The position numbers were made by a program, and so were the translations under genes. A stretch of 64,000 nucleotides of DNA from Cephalotus follicularis (Eukaryota; Streptophyta; Magnoliopsida; Oxalidales; Cephalotaceae), in contig BDDD01001980.1 of NCBI GenBank assembly GCA_001972305.1, forward strand, positions 186,001-250,000, in the 5' to 3' direction. Every line of letters begins with the position of its first letter. The first letter of the stretch is position 1. Positions 24,931 to 38,566 of the stretch are shown here, piece by piece. The notes beneath the pieces were generated by a model. That model ran no database searches and had not been told where the DNA came from. It worked only from the letters and a program-made list of their open reading frames with translations.

Positions 24931-25549
24931 GTCGTCAAGGGGGAAACTGTTGCCGCTTCTCTACGACGAAGCTACCGGCAATAAGGAGATGATTAAGGGG
25001 GAGGAGAAAGAAAGATATTTTAGGTTAGAAATTTTTTTGGTTTATTTACTGGGGTGATTTATTAGGATAATAAAACATTTTTTACTAATATGTTAAACTT
25101 TGTTAACCAATAGTGTTTTATTGTTTAATTTTAATTTTTAGGTGTTAAAGCATCTTTTAGAGTAGATATCACGATTTTCTTAAAGTAATTTAACTTATTT
25201 TTAATTACTTTTATATCAGATGAGTTTGCTTATTAAATTTTATAAACACGAATGAGTTATTATCGAATCAAGTCATGAGTTATTGACCAATAATAATCCA
25301 ACTAGAATATAACCTCTATAATTTAATACCTTTGGATCATATAAACCCTATTAATTAAAAGAGGTATTAATTAATCAATAAATTAATAATTTATAGAGTG
25401 GTGTTAGAAATTGTTGTTAACATCATTGAAAATCTTGTTGATGACGAAGCTAAGGATGATATAATAGTTTTGGAGTCTATTACGTGCAAAGAAGCCCTTA
25501 AAGCACGTACAACACTTTATGATTTTTTATTGTAATTTGAGAATTCAAC
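24931..25549. other. AT-rich intergenic DNA; possible transposase scrap at 25398-25545
   Basis: Mostly non-coding. At about 25398-25545 a plus-strand reading (IIENLVDDEAKDDII, then CKEALKARTTLYDFLL) resembles the C-terminal tail of pogo/Tigger-type DDE transposases. Similarity is weak and one stop interrupts it, so the family is not assigned. Confidence 0.25.
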
Positions 25550-25554
25550 TCAAT

Positions 25555-26030
25555 TGTCACACCCCGTATTTCCATGCACGTACAATGGACCAGCATATGT
25601 GGTGATATCAGAAAATAAGCATAAAATAATATTTCGGCACAATCCATAAGTAAAATTTGCGGAAGCATTTAATTAAACCGAAACATAAGTATAAGTCATC
25701 CGCACGCATCCCATACTACGCGCGGGTAAAACAACAGTTATTCCTCATAAGGAAAATACATCAACGAGGTATGAACCATTCAATACCAAATACAATACAT
25801 CATCGATATAAATAACGACCTTAAATCAAAGATAAGAAGCTCTCCAAGCTTCAGCAGCAGTCTCCAAAAGTCCTTGCTTAATCTGAAATTGTAGGGGTTA
25901 GCAATTGTCCTCACTTGGCTAAGCAGAATGATAATGTATGATAAGGAGTATATGAATGCAACATGTATGACAGTTTATATCAAAATAACATTTAAATGAG
26001 CCAATATATAAGCAATCATGCCAAGTGGCC
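25555..26030 (-). repeat. Antisense Tekay-type LTR, 3' portion (left part of a split LTR)
   Basis: It begins TGTCACACCCCG, the reverse complement of the GGGGTGTGACA terminus seen in the other LTRs. It is preceded by TCAAT at 25550-25554. On the minus strand it contains the LTR landmarks in order: a CCACTTGG(C)ATG block, a GAGGACAATTGCTAACCCCTACAA block and the final GTGTGACA. Homology stops at about 26030 in the CCACTTGG block. The remainder of the LTR is found at 29113-30402. Confidence 0.8.
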
Positions 26031-28199
<2,169 letters not shown>

Positions 28200-28790
28200 G
28201 TTGATACAGATGCAGAAGCTTTTTTCTTTTCAAGTTTAAATTTGCTTTGAGTGAAATTTTGGCTTGTAAGAGATGATGAATTGTGTGCACCATGTGCTTT
28301 TTAAGTGCTAGAAAACTTCTTAATGGAGTGCTCTTATTATTTAGAAATCATCTCCGGGAGATTAGAACCCTTTGCATCGTCAAACAAGATGCCAGTATAT
28401 CATATGGTATATGGTCATGCGGGCCGGTGACTACATTAAAAACAGTAAAAAGAAAAAATAACAGCTCCTCTAACTGGAATTTAGAGTTTTTTTATTATAA
28501 GGATATAGTTTTAAATTGAAAGATTATTTGATATATTTTTTAAATTAATTTTTTTTAATAATACTTTATATGATATAATATAGTAGTACAAATTTAGGTA
28601 ATTTAGTAATTTTATAAAGTAATATAGTAAATAGTTTTATATATGCATTGATACTCTAAATGACTTTTAGATGCACGCAAGCGGGATACAGTTTATAGGA
28701 CGTATTCCATAAAGGTTATCCTGGGACTTGGAACAATGGAAATCTGTGCTTGTAGATTATCTCAAGATCTGCACGTAGAACATCCAATAG
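28200..28790. other. RPL34 3' flank, non-coding
   Basis: This holds the RPL34 3' UTR and AT-rich downstream DNA. No further gene is supported; the short ORF at 28283-28519 has no domain. Confidence 0.5.
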
Positions 28791-28792
28791 CT

Positions 28793-29112
28793 ATCCGTTT
28801 GGTAATGCGGTGGGAGACACAAAGCGTTTTTTCCTTCCATCGTGATGGAGGTACAAAGCCATCACACAACTCCAACCCTCTCTCTCCCAGCACCCTGGTT
28901 GCTTGCCAAACCAATATTTCTATTTCATCTTTTAATCTACAGACCATTAAGAATCAATTTTCCAACTTTAAAATCTGCTGAAGACAGAATCAAATCCTCT
29001 ATGAGTGCTTGCTATCATGTATGCGCCAAAAGCGCTTTTTAGCCTGATATTTTCGTTTGGTAAAAAAAGTTAGAAGCACTTTTGGAAAAAGTGATTTTGC
29101 ATTTAACATAGT
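28793..29112. repeat. MITE-like arm with GTTTGGTAA / AAAAGTGCTTTT motifs
   Basis: It contains GTTTGGTAATGC at about 28798 and later CAAAAGCGCTTTTTAGC and TCGTTTGGTAAA with AGCACTTTTGGAAAAAGTG (29022-29094). These motifs match the outer part of the arm at 30408-30845 in inverted orientation, and are common in plant miniature DNA transposons. It ends at the LTR junction. Whether this arm and the one at 30408 belonged to one element is unresolved. Confidence 0.45.
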
Positions 29113-30402
29113 GGCTATCCCAAGATCAATTGAATATGATCTTTCTCTTTGAGTTCCAAGTCACTTTCACCAATCACTCTTGCAAATTCCAGTAGAATCA
29201 ATCTATGCATGTTTGTTTATGAACACATGCATCAATATCAGTAGGTTTCATTAGCTACTTATTACAATTTCCAACAATAAGTTAAATCACCAAGTTTCTA
29301 ATTCCATTTTCCAATTCTCCTTTACTCTCTATGCCAAGTATCATTAATCTTCGATTCATTGATCTTAACTCATTTAACAGTAGGTATATGCATAAAATCA
29401 GTATGTATACATGTACAAATCAATTACTATAATCATTACCTAATTGTATCAAGAATCACTAGAACTCTTAAGTCTCTAGTTCCATTTAATCACTTCCATA
29501 TTCCAATAATTTACTCAATCTCGAATTCATTCATTTAAGTATTTAACAGAAGGCATGTAAATACTTAGAAACCATTTAAGCATGTGTTCTAACACTAACA
29601 ACAATTAAAATCTATTCTAGAGGCTATATCACCATTTACTCTTGATTTCATTATTACTTTCCACTTCAATTTCCAAAGATTGTTCTTTCAATCTATTAAC
29701 AGAAGATATACATCATTCCTAATCACATTTTATCATCAAAATAACAAGAATTTCGGATCAAAGACTTACCAAATTTCTAAAGCTTCAAAGTCCTCCCTTT
29801 TTGAGCTTTCTAACCTCTCCAATGCAAGCTTTCAATGATTCCTCTCTTCACTTAGTGTTTTCTAACAATCTAACACCATTTCATCAGCAGATATAATCCT
29901 CAAAATCCTCTGGATTCGTCAGATTTGTTACCTACTCACATGCACTCACCTTCCACTCTTTCTTTCCACCTAAATGCCTTGTCCTCTTTTACTTTTCCTT
30001 CATAAATTATCATATTGGAGGTTAGTGGTTTGCAGAGAACATGCCAACATTCACTTTGCATGTTCTCTGGCAGGTGGTGAGACATGAGTGTCATTCCCAC
30101 CTGTCCATCATTGTCTAAGCACATGCTAGAAAATCTGTCCTGTCAAAACCAGTCGACTGGATTTAGTGGACAGTCGACTGCTTTCTTCACGTGGCAGACA
30201 GTCGGCTGTTCCCCTGTGACAGTCGGCTGTTTGGGTTAAAATTAGGGTTTCTAACATTGATACTTCACCAAATTCATATCAATTCAACCCCAAACAAGTA
30301 TCAATCATAGAAATTAGTATAATTGGACAAATAACTCAACAAAATGTATATTTTATTTCAAAATTGGATCAATATACATTAATTGAATTTTCGGTTATTA
30401 CA
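29113..30402 (-). repeat. Antisense Tekay-type LTR, 5' portion (right part of the split LTR)
   Basis: On the minus strand it starts TGTAATAACCG at 30402, and TCAAT follows at 30403-30407, identical to the TCAAT before 25555. Near its inner end the minus-strand reading GGAACTCAAAGAGAAAGATC, then CAATTGATCTTGGGATAGC, aligns with 5061-5101 of LTR copy 1. This shows the block is the left two thirds of an LTR. A cluster of CAG(T/C)CGACTG motifs lies at 30150-30230. A leader splice-donor-like TTGGTAAGTC is at about 29763-29772. About 1.04 kb of LTR (equivalent to 5103-6145 of copy 1) is missing between the two halves. Confidence 0.8.
30033..30069. other. Perfect 12-bp inverted repeat (hairpin) in the LTR
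   Basis: CAGAGAACATGC (30033-30044) and GCATGTTCTCTG (30058-30069) are exact reverse complements with a 13-base loop. They would fold in LTR RNA or cruciform DNA. Function unknown. Confidence 0.8.
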
Positions 30403-30407
30403 TCAAT

Positions 30408-30845
30408 ACTTTTAGATACAAAAAAAAAATTAGAGATAAAATTCAATTAGATTTAAATTTTAAGAAAAAAATCCGTCTCTGACATGAATGATGTAACTTG
30501 ATAAGAAATTTTATGAATTTTAATATTTGACAAAGAAAAGTAATAAATAATGTAAATTATAATTTAAAGGACAAAAATTATGAAAAATATGAATTTTATT
30601 TAGGTTTATTATCAATAGCTAATCAAAATAAACATTTATAATTTCATGTCCATTTCAGTCATTTCAAATATCCACTTTCAAAAATATATTTACCAAACAC
30701 ATATTCACTGCAAAAGCATTTTTATATTGAATTTACCAAACGGTTTTAGTTTCTTCACAGCACTTTTGACAACAGCACTTTTCCTAAAAGCACTTTCAAA
30801 AAGTACTTTTACGAAACACACAGCATTACCAAACAGACCCTAGAG
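30408..30845. repeat. MITE-like arm, right side
   Basis: Read inward from 30845 on the minus strand it starts AGGGTCTGTTTGGTAATGC and has repeated AAAGTGCTTTT-type motifs and GTTTGGTAAA blocks, typical of plant non-autonomous DNA transposons. Its inner end abuts the TCAAT target-site copy. No matching outer end was found left of 25550. Confidence 0.5.
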
Positions 30846-31949
30846 TATCTCGTTTCTAAACTTCTTGAGTGAAACCAGGTTCCTATTTCAACTAAAGATA
30901 GGTAAAGCGTTAGAAGAAGAACTTTCTCCTACTCCAAATATTTTGTGATTTATAATTTATAATGTTAAAAGTCTAATTCTTGGATTTTAAGTTCTATCAA
31001 TGTAAATTATATATATCAAACTTAAAGCATATTGAAACTCTAACAATTATATAAATATATAATAATGTTAATTGATATATAGATTTTTTAAAAAAAAAGA
31101 TTTATATAACAGTTGAATTATCATATATAAATAGAATATTTATAAATATTTGATTGATTTAAAAATTTGTATAAATGATCTCGATAGATTCAATGTGAAA
31201 TTTAATAGTTAAATTTTAGAAAATATACATTCTAGATCAATGAAATACTATGATTAAAAGGAGTTATTGACCTAGAGACAAGTATTATTATAATATAAAT
31301 ATTTAGGCGATGTTTCACCCGTTGCTTGTATGCATTGACTTTGACTTAATACTGTTATAACACTTTTATTTTTGATCTCTTATTGGACGGAGTTGCAGTT
31401 ATCAATATACACCACCGTACCGAAATGTTATAAAAATCATACGCCAGGGGAGACTTTTCACTCTTTTTTTATTTATAAGTGAGAACGAAAAATTAGAATT
31501 GACATAAGGGAAGCTTACCTTTTGACTCCTTTCTTTCTCACAATCTAATGGGAACCGAATGGTATTGATATGTGCCAACGAGGAGGGACTAGTATGTATT
31601 ACTGAATATAATGCATCTCTTCACATCAATATTATTGAAATACATTTCTAATCCCTTTTCAGTAAAACCAAAAAGAAGAATGATGTCTTGTGTTTCTGTC
31701 AAATACTAGTTTAATTCGTTCAAGTAGGGTAAAATCTCCGTACTCTCTATTTTCAAATATTACAAACAACAAACAAATTTTCAGGTTTGGGTCGGTTTGA
31801 CAATTAACTATCAGTTTTGAATCCGTTTAATAATTAACCCTATTAGGTATGAGAATTAACCTATTTATCATAAACATAAATTATAAATCAAAAGTATATA
31901 TAATATTTGTTATCGAGTTTAAATCTCGAAAGGTTTTTATATTTTAACC
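30846..31949. other. AT-rich intergenic DNA, nothing recognised
   Basis: I see no gene, LTR end or repeat structure that I can support across this 1.1 kb. Confidence 0.5.
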
Positions 31950-32158
31950 GTTGAAATATGATGATCAATCAGATAGCAAATAGATTGTACAGCTGTCAAG
32001 TGAGTTAGTTAGTTAGTTAGATAGGTTGTGTTTTTCTGTTTTGCATATAAAAGGAGCAAGTCGCACACTGTAACTTAAATTAATGAGAATTCATTTTTCT
32101 TCCACAATCAATTTTATCTCATTTTCTTTCATTTTCTTAGAGATTACAATTCTTTACA
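31950..32158 (+). repeat. 5' LTR of a Ty1/copia element
   Basis: It matches 36214-36426 from GTTGAAATATGATGATCAATC through the terminal ATTCTTTACA. It contains a TATA-like GCATATAAAAGGAGC at 32044, a probable promoter. The left end is uncertain by about 20 bp, and no target-site duplication was identified. Identity between the two LTRs is high, with a few substitutions and one insertion in the 3' copy. Confidence 0.8.
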
Positions 32159-32170
32159 TGGTATCAAAGA
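32159..32170 (+). promoter_or_regulatory. Primer binding site of the copia element (degenerate)
   Basis: TGGTATCAAAGA follows the LTR end directly. It matches the tRNA-Met type site TGGTATCAGAGC except at two positions. Confidence 0.7.
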
Positions 32171-32391
32171 AATTTGCGTTGCGATTGAAATTTCTGATTC
32201 AGTTTTAGATTCTTAACAAAGGAATCTATTGATCTGAATATTTTCTACAGATTATGTTGGTGTTTCTTCAAGATTTCAATTCTTTTCTTGAAGTTTCTTG
32301 GAGTTTCTTGCAGTTTCTTGCGTTTTCTTTGAAGCCAAACAACTTTTTTCTTCTTTTTTTCTCTTTGATTTTATAATCAAACCAATCCTGA

Positions 32392-33330
32392 TGAACTCCA
32401 CAAACAATACAAGTTCATCTTCAGCAACTCTAGCTGCAATGACAATCGATTTCAATAATCCTTTATACCTGCATCCTTCTGATACTCCATGTGTCAATCT
32501 AGTAGCAGAACAGTTAAGAGGAACTGAGAATTATGCGATGATGAATGCATTGAGAGCTAGGAACAAGACTGGATTCATAGATGGATCTTGTAGGAAACCT
32601 AGTGGAGAGCCATTATTATTGCAGCCATGAGAAAGGTGCAATGCGATTTTATTATCGGATAATGAACACAGTTTCTAAGGAGTTGTTTAATGGAATTGTG
32701 TATTCCACTGATGCACAATTGGTTTGGAAGGATTTGAAGGAGAGGTTTGATAAGGTAAATGGCTCTAGAATTTTTTCTCTTCATAGAGATATATGTAGCC
32801 TCACACAACGCAACATGTCAGTTTCAGTTTACCATACAAAATTGAGGCAGTTGTGGGATGAATATGCATCATTGGTCACATTACCAAGTTGTGGATGTGA
32901 AACTTCTAAGGCATAGTTGGAACATGATCAACAACAGAAATTATTACAATTTCTGATGGGACTCAATGAGAGTTATGGAGGAATAAGAAGCAGATTCTTA
33001 TGATGAATCCTCTGCCATCTATAGGGCAAGCTTATTCTCTCATCAGTCAAGAAGAGTCTCATGGAGGCATAATTGAAGGGAGCAGTGTTAATACTCAGTC
33101 TAATATGCCTGTTGTGTTTTATTCAAACACAAACAACAAGAAGTTCAAAGATGAAAGTAGATGTGAACATTGTAACTGGCCTGGGTATAAGAAGGAAAAC
33201 TGTTAATAGATTGATTGGGTATCCTCCTGGACATAGGCATTACAAAGGAAATCAGAAGAAAAGGGGAAATTTCAACTCTGGAAATCTAAGTTTATCAAGA
33301 ATACTGAAGTCTCAAAGAAGCCTATGGTGA
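32392..33330 (+). pseudogene. Ty1/copia gag (broken)
   Basis: The gag starts at MNSTNNTSSSS and carries the copia N-terminal block YLHPSDTPCVNLV and NKTGFIDGS. After a frameshift near 32590 it continues with DAQLVWKDLKERFDKVNGSR and the UBN2-type capsid region to about 32916, where a TAG interrupts it. Further pieces run at 33000-33330. The zinc knuckle near 33165-33206 reads C-x2-C-x4-Y-x4-C, with Tyr in place of the ligand His. Confidence 0.8.
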
Positions 33331-33395
33331 ACAACAGCATATCAAATTCTGGAGAATGATCAGTTCTTGCAGATTCAAATCCTGCAACTTCTGCA

Positions 33396-34231
33396 GTGAT
33401 GCTTACACCTGATCAATATCAGAAGATTCTAAAGCTACTAAACAAGGATGCTCTATCTAGAAAATCTGCAGAACCAACAACAAATATGGTAGGTATATTT
33501 GCTAACTTGATGAGCATATGTAGTGGGGATGATTGGATAATAGACAGTGGTGCTAATGATCATATGACAAGAAATTCTAAAAGCATGCCTAATGAATCTT
33601 GTCATACATCTGTCAAACTACCAAATGGTAATACCACTAAGATCACACATCTAGGTACAGCAAAAATTACAAATGACCTGACTCTTCACAATGTCCTTTA
33701 TGTTCCAGATTTTACCTTTAGTCTTCAGTCCATTTCCAAATTCACAAAAGAAAACAACTGCTTTGTAGTTTTCTATCCTGATTTTTGTCTTTTTCAGGAC
33801 CTGTGGACTGGAAAAATAATGGGGATTGGTAGAGTCAAGCAAAGTATTTACTACTTAGTTCCTCATGCTGTCATTCAAGTTCTGCATCACACACTCATGC
33901 TACTTCACCAGTTTCTCAACATAATGGAGTGGTTGAGAGAAAGCACAAGCATATTCTTAATATGGCTAGAGCATTAAAATTCCAATCCTTTATGCCAACT
34001 AAATTCTGGGGAGAATGTGTTTTAACTGCAGCCTACCTCATAAGCAGACTTCATACTCCTTTGCTTCAAGGTTAAACACCTTATGAAATACTTTTCAATA
34101 AGATTCCTAAATTTTCCACATCAAAGTTTTTGGTATGTTATGCATCTGTTTTACCCCATCCAGATAAATTCTGACCAAGAGCAGTTCGTTATGTGTTCAT
34201 GTGATATCCATATGCACAAAATGGTCACAGA
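33396..34231 (+). pseudogene. Ty1/copia protease and truncated integrase
   Basis: The aspartic protease motif WIIDSGANDHMT is at about 33532. It is followed by the GAG-pre-integrase region to about 33860. The sequence then jumps directly to the late integrase core ([18 protein letters not shown], about 33925), so the HHCC domain and the first catalytic Asp residues are deleted. The remaining integrase tail ([15 protein letters not shown]) runs to about 34230 with several stops. Confidence 0.8.
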
Positions 34232-36160
34232 TTGTACAATTTAACATCAAAAAATTCTTTTGTGTATAGAGATGTCATCCTTCATGAGAATATATTTCCT
34301 TTTCAGAATTCCAATTCATGCTTACCTGTTTTTCCAGCATCAGACATTGTTAATTTAGACAATCATTTTTCTTCTCCATTAATTCCTAGTGGATCTTCTC
34401 TTGAATCACATGAATCCATTAGTCCTTCTGTTACTGATCCTAATGTTCCACATGTTTATGCTCCAGAGACACATGAAATCACTAGACATTTTGCTAGAGT
34501 TAGTGCGCCTCCCATATGGTTAAAAGACTATGATTGTCCAACTCTTCATCAGAAAATTACCAATGCTGTCACCACTCCTTATCCTAACTGCAACTATTTG
34601 TCTCACAAGTCTGTTTCCCTTGCTTATCAGCATTTTGTAGCTACTGTTTCTACTATCAAGGAACCTACTTGTTATAATGAAGCTTGTTCTAACCCTAAAT
34701 GGCAAGAGACTATGGCAGAAGACATTAAGGCTTTAGAATTTAACAAAACTTGGAATATTGTTGATTTAACAGAAGATAAACATACAATTGGTTGTAAATA
34801 GGTGTATAAAGTGAAATATAAAGCTGATGGATCAGTTAATCAATTTAAAGCTCGATTGGTAGCTAAAAGGTCCACTCAGAAGGAAGACATTGATTATCAT
34901 GAGACTTTGTAACCTATGGCTAAGATAGTTACTGTCAGAACTACTTTAGCTTTGTTATAGCACAAGGTTGGTCTCTTCATCAGATGGATGTAACTAATGC
35001 CTTCTTACAAGGATACCTACATGAATAAGTTTATATGACAATTCCACAAAGATTCGACACTCAGGGGGAGAAAAAGGTGTGTAGATTGCTCAAATCCTTG
35101 TATGGTTTGAAAAAAGCATCAAGGCAATGGAATTATAAATTCCCAGATGCCTTAATTAAAGATGGTTACTGTCAATCTGTTCATGATTATTCAATGTTCA
35201 CCAGAAAATGCAATGGAAAGATTACCATTCTTTTGGTATATGTGGATGATATTCTTGTAAGAAGGAATGATGAATCAGATATCAAAGTTTTAAAATGAGA
35301 TCTGAATAGTAAATTTCATATTAAAGATCTGGGAAATTTGAAGTACTTTATGGGAATTGAAGTTGCAAGATCGGCTAATGGTATATGCTTCAATCAAAGA
35401 AAATATGCCTTGGAATTAATTTCAAAAGTTGGCTTATAAGGTGCCAAACCATCGACACTCCTATTGAACAAAATGTGAGGTTAACTGATGGTGAGTATGA
35501 TGCCATTGTTGCTGCCAGTGGTGAACAAGTGGAAGATGAACCTGAATATGAAGATGTTGCAAGATATCAAAGGCTTGTTGGGAGATTAATCTATTTAACC
35601 ATTACAAAACCTGATATCTGTTATTCAGTGCAAATGGTTAGTCAATTCATGCATGCTTCTAAACAATCACATATGGATGCTGCTCTTACAATATTAAGAT
35701 ATCTAAAGAAAGAGCCTGGTAAGGGGATTCTTACGCAGTCAACAAACAACCTACAGTTGATGGCATACTGTGATTTAGATTGGGCAGTTTGTCCAATGAC
35801 AAGAAAATCACTCTCTGGATAATGCATAAAACTGGAAAATTCATTAATTTCTTGGAAATCAAAAAAACAAGCAACAATATCAAAACCTTCCGCGGAAGCA
35901 GAGTACAGGGCAATGGCAACCACAACTTGTGAAGTAGTTTGGATTTTGAGATTACTTGCAAACATGGGTGTTAAAGGGATAGAGCCAGTTTCTTTGTATC
36001 AACAAGGCTGCTTATCATGAAAGAACTAAGCACATTGATATAGACTGCCACTTAGAGAGAAAGTTTAGCAGGGAGTAATCAAAGCAGCATAGATTGCAAG
36101 TCATGAACAACCTGCAGATATTCTAACTAAAGCTTGGGAAAGGCACAACAAAGGTATCTG
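34232..36160 (+). pseudogene. Ty1/copia reverse transcriptase-RNase H (broken)
   Basis: RVT_2-type reverse transcriptase begins near 34690 (NPKWQETMAEDIKALEFN). Its active site YVDDILV is at 35239-35259. RNase H contains LMAYCDLDWA (about 35758) and AEAEYRAMA (about 35896). Stops at 34799, 34910, 35027 and elsewhere, plus frameshifts, break the frame. A polypurine tract follows at 36186. Confidence 0.85.
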
Positions 36161-36185
36161 ATACACAATCTTGGACATCAAGCTT

Positions 36186-36194
36186 GAGGGGGAG
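36186..36194 (+). promoter_or_regulatory. Polypurine tract of the copia element
   Basis: GAGGGGGAG lies just upstream of the 3' LTR, in the usual copia context AAGCTTGAGGGGGAG. Confidence 0.8.
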
Positions 36195-36213
36195 CGTTGA
36201 AGACTAGTTTAAT

Positions 36214-36426
36214 TGTTGAAGTGTGATGATCAATCAGATAGCAAATAGATTGTACAGCTGTCAAGTTAGTTAAGTTAGTTAGGTTGTCTTTTTCTGTTTT
36301 GCATATAAAAAGAGCAAGTCCACATGCACTGTAACTTAAGAAACAGATAAATGAGAATTCATTTTTCTTCCGCAATCAGTTTTATCTCATTTTCTTTCAT
36401 TTTCTTAGAGATTACAATTCTTTACA
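36214..36426 (+). repeat. 3' LTR of the Ty1/copia element
   Basis: Starts TGTTGAAG (it may begin up to 18 bp earlier) and ends TTCTTTACA, matching 31950-32158. It contains the TATA-like GCATATAAAAAGAGC. Confidence 0.85.
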
Positions 36427-36679
36427 GTTTCATTCTCAATTTAGTTGTTTAAATCAATATTATTGAAGTTAGGATAATTCTTACTCTGTGTTGTAGCACA
36501 TCAATTGAGGTGAAAAATTAATAAATTTATTAGGATGTCTAATATTGCTTGTAAATCCAACCATCCCACCAAGTGGTCCACTTATCACTAATCTAATTAC
36601 ATTTTGAATGAAAAAGATCAGTTTAGCAGTCTCCTAATGCTATATTGTATGACGCTAAAATTGCTTTTACTTATAAATG

Positions 36680-37505
36680 ATTTTTGTCAAAATCATGAAT
36701 TTTGTAAGTTTAGTTGATTGAAAACCTAAACTTTCATATTTTGGTTAATTGGATGCTTTGTCTAACCGAAATGTTAACGGTGTTAGGTTATAAATCGTTG
36801 GTCCAATTTTTTTTTAATAAAAAATGAAAAAAGAAACATTATTTTGACATAATAGTAAAATTAAGGGAAAAAAATTATACTGGAATTATAGTAGTGAAAA
36901 AAATAAATCTAAATCTAATATGACAAGCTCCAACAGTGTGATTAAAATATGAGCCCCACTGTATCCTAGAGGATGTCCCGATGTTACTTTCTATGACAAG
37001 CAAAATGAGATTAATGTAAAAAAAAATAAAAATAAATATTATCATGCTAATATATACTAAATGGAAAATTCTGACATTCACAATGGATGAAACACTTAAT
37101 GCAACTTTTTAATATTAAATTAGATTATAAAGAGTCGTGAGATTAAATTATGATGATTTTTTTTAACGATTATAATTTTAGTTTAATTGTTTTCTTTTTA
37201 TTGTATTATTATTCAAGAATGATATCTTTCTTAATATTTTTCGTTTTTTAATTTTTTATTACAATAATTAGGTCAATCCAATAAGGTCACATATCATTAC
37301 ATGAGACCAACGACTTAACACCGTTAACATTTCTGTCAGAAAAAGTACTAAATCCACCAAAATTTGAAAGTTCAAGTATCAAATTATTAAACGTCAAAGT
37401 TCAGCTACCTAAACAACCGAAATTTAAAAGTCCAAATACCTAATCAACAAACTTCAAAATTTAGGTACTTAATCAATCAAACTTACAAAGTTTAGATACC
37501 TATAT
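36680..37505. mobile_element. Inverted-repeat DNA element (MULE/MITE-like)
   Basis: The left arm (about 36690-36810) contains TTTGTAAGTTTAGTTGATTG and CGAAATGTTAACGGTGTTAGG. The right arm read on the minus strand (about 37505 down to 37290) contains CTTTGTAAGTTTGATTGATT and AGAAATGTTAACGGTGTTAAG, so the arms are inverted copies. The right arm has about five tandem units of roughly 30-45 bp (TAGGTAcctaAACTTT type); the left arm has fewer. The interior is AT-rich and non-coding. Long inverted ends with tandem subterminal repeats suggest a non-autonomous Mutator-like element (inference). Confidence 0.55.
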
Positions 37506-38374
37506 TATAAAGGGCGAAGGTAGAAATTTTTCGTGACAGGGGCAAAAGCTAAGCTTCACACAATTTTTAATAAAATTAATAGAGTTGCATCAAAATTGTG
37601 AGTGAATTTAGTATTTTGATATTTGAGAGACTGAGAAACAAAGAACATGAGAAAGTGAGAGAGAAGGAGAAAGCGAACATAAAAGTTTTGTTATTGAATT
37701 CTATTTTCCATTAAGAGGGGTAATAATATAGAATATTATGTTAATATTTTTTTTTCACGTTGCCGTTTCTTTGTACAAAGGCAAACCAAGCAACAATTGT
37801 ATAGGGACAATCGTCACTATACAATTATTGCTTCTTTCAGTATGTAATTATAACGTGAAAAAAAAGATAGACCGAGTAATTCTTGTTGTACTCGATGCAA
37901 AACACTTAAATAATACTATTTAGTCATATAAACATAATAAATAAAATTTATTCATAAAATAAAAATAAAATAACTAATTAATGTTTATATAACTGTTAAG
38001 TGCACCACCTTCCTTTTACAATGAATGCACCTATGAATTTTTCCCATAAGAGAGAAAAGAGAGACCAAATTCTATACAAATTTATTACCCAATTTTAACC
38101 GCATTATACCAAGGTTTTTTTTTATACTAAACAGAACTGACAAATTCATGACAGAAAAGTGAATAGAGAATCATATAACATCCCTTTCAGAATTATTGCA
38201 GGATAGTGGTAAATTGCTCCCTTTCACATAAGTCCATTAAAGTATAAATTATCTTAATTCAATCATTATTGAACCTAGAGGCCTAAAATATTATGACACC
38301 ATAAAAAGGACCAAATGAGTGTTATTAAGAGCAACAAAAATTGGGATACCATTCAAGAAGATACAACAAGCAGT
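37506..38374. other. Intergenic DNA, nothing recognised
   Basis: AT-rich sequence without a supportable gene. A GA-rich patch at 37625-37680 is the only compositional feature. Confidence 0.5.
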
Positions 38375-38566
38375 TCAAGCAGTGGAGGACTGGGGGAAAT
38401 TTTTGTGAATGGACGGAACAATTGACACCATCTTTGCATGAGGTGCCAATGTCTCTTGCACCACAGGATGTTCATTGAGAGCTGTGATCCATGAGAATAA
38501 CTGGGGAGTCCTCAGTGGATCCATAATCTTGACTCCAACTACTTCTATAGCTACGCTAACCCTCAA
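38375..38566 (-). pseudogene. Probable tau-class glutathione S-transferase C-terminal fragment
   Basis: The minus-strand frame ends with about 63 residues that resemble the C-terminal helical domain of plant tau-class GSTs: KIMDPLRTPQLFSW, then ALNEHPVVQETLAPH and a final SSTA. These enzymes conjugate glutathione to hydrophobic substrates in the cytosol. The upstream 24 residues of the same open frame belong to a copia LTR that ends exactly at 38567, so the gene is interrupted there. No N-terminal thioredoxin-fold exon was found right of the insertion. It could instead be a gene fragment that was already isolated. Assignment rests on my recognition of the motif pattern. Confidence 0.5.

Noticed and set aside
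29124-29130. TCAATTG as the left target-site copy of a short 1.27-kb LTR (29129-30402)
   Set aside because: The same ATCAATTGAT-TTGGGATAG context occurs inside Tekay LTR copy 1 at 5081-5100, so this TCAAT is conserved LTR sequence, and the LTR continues past it to about 29113. The TCAAT at 25550 next to the family terminus TGTCACACC is the better partner.
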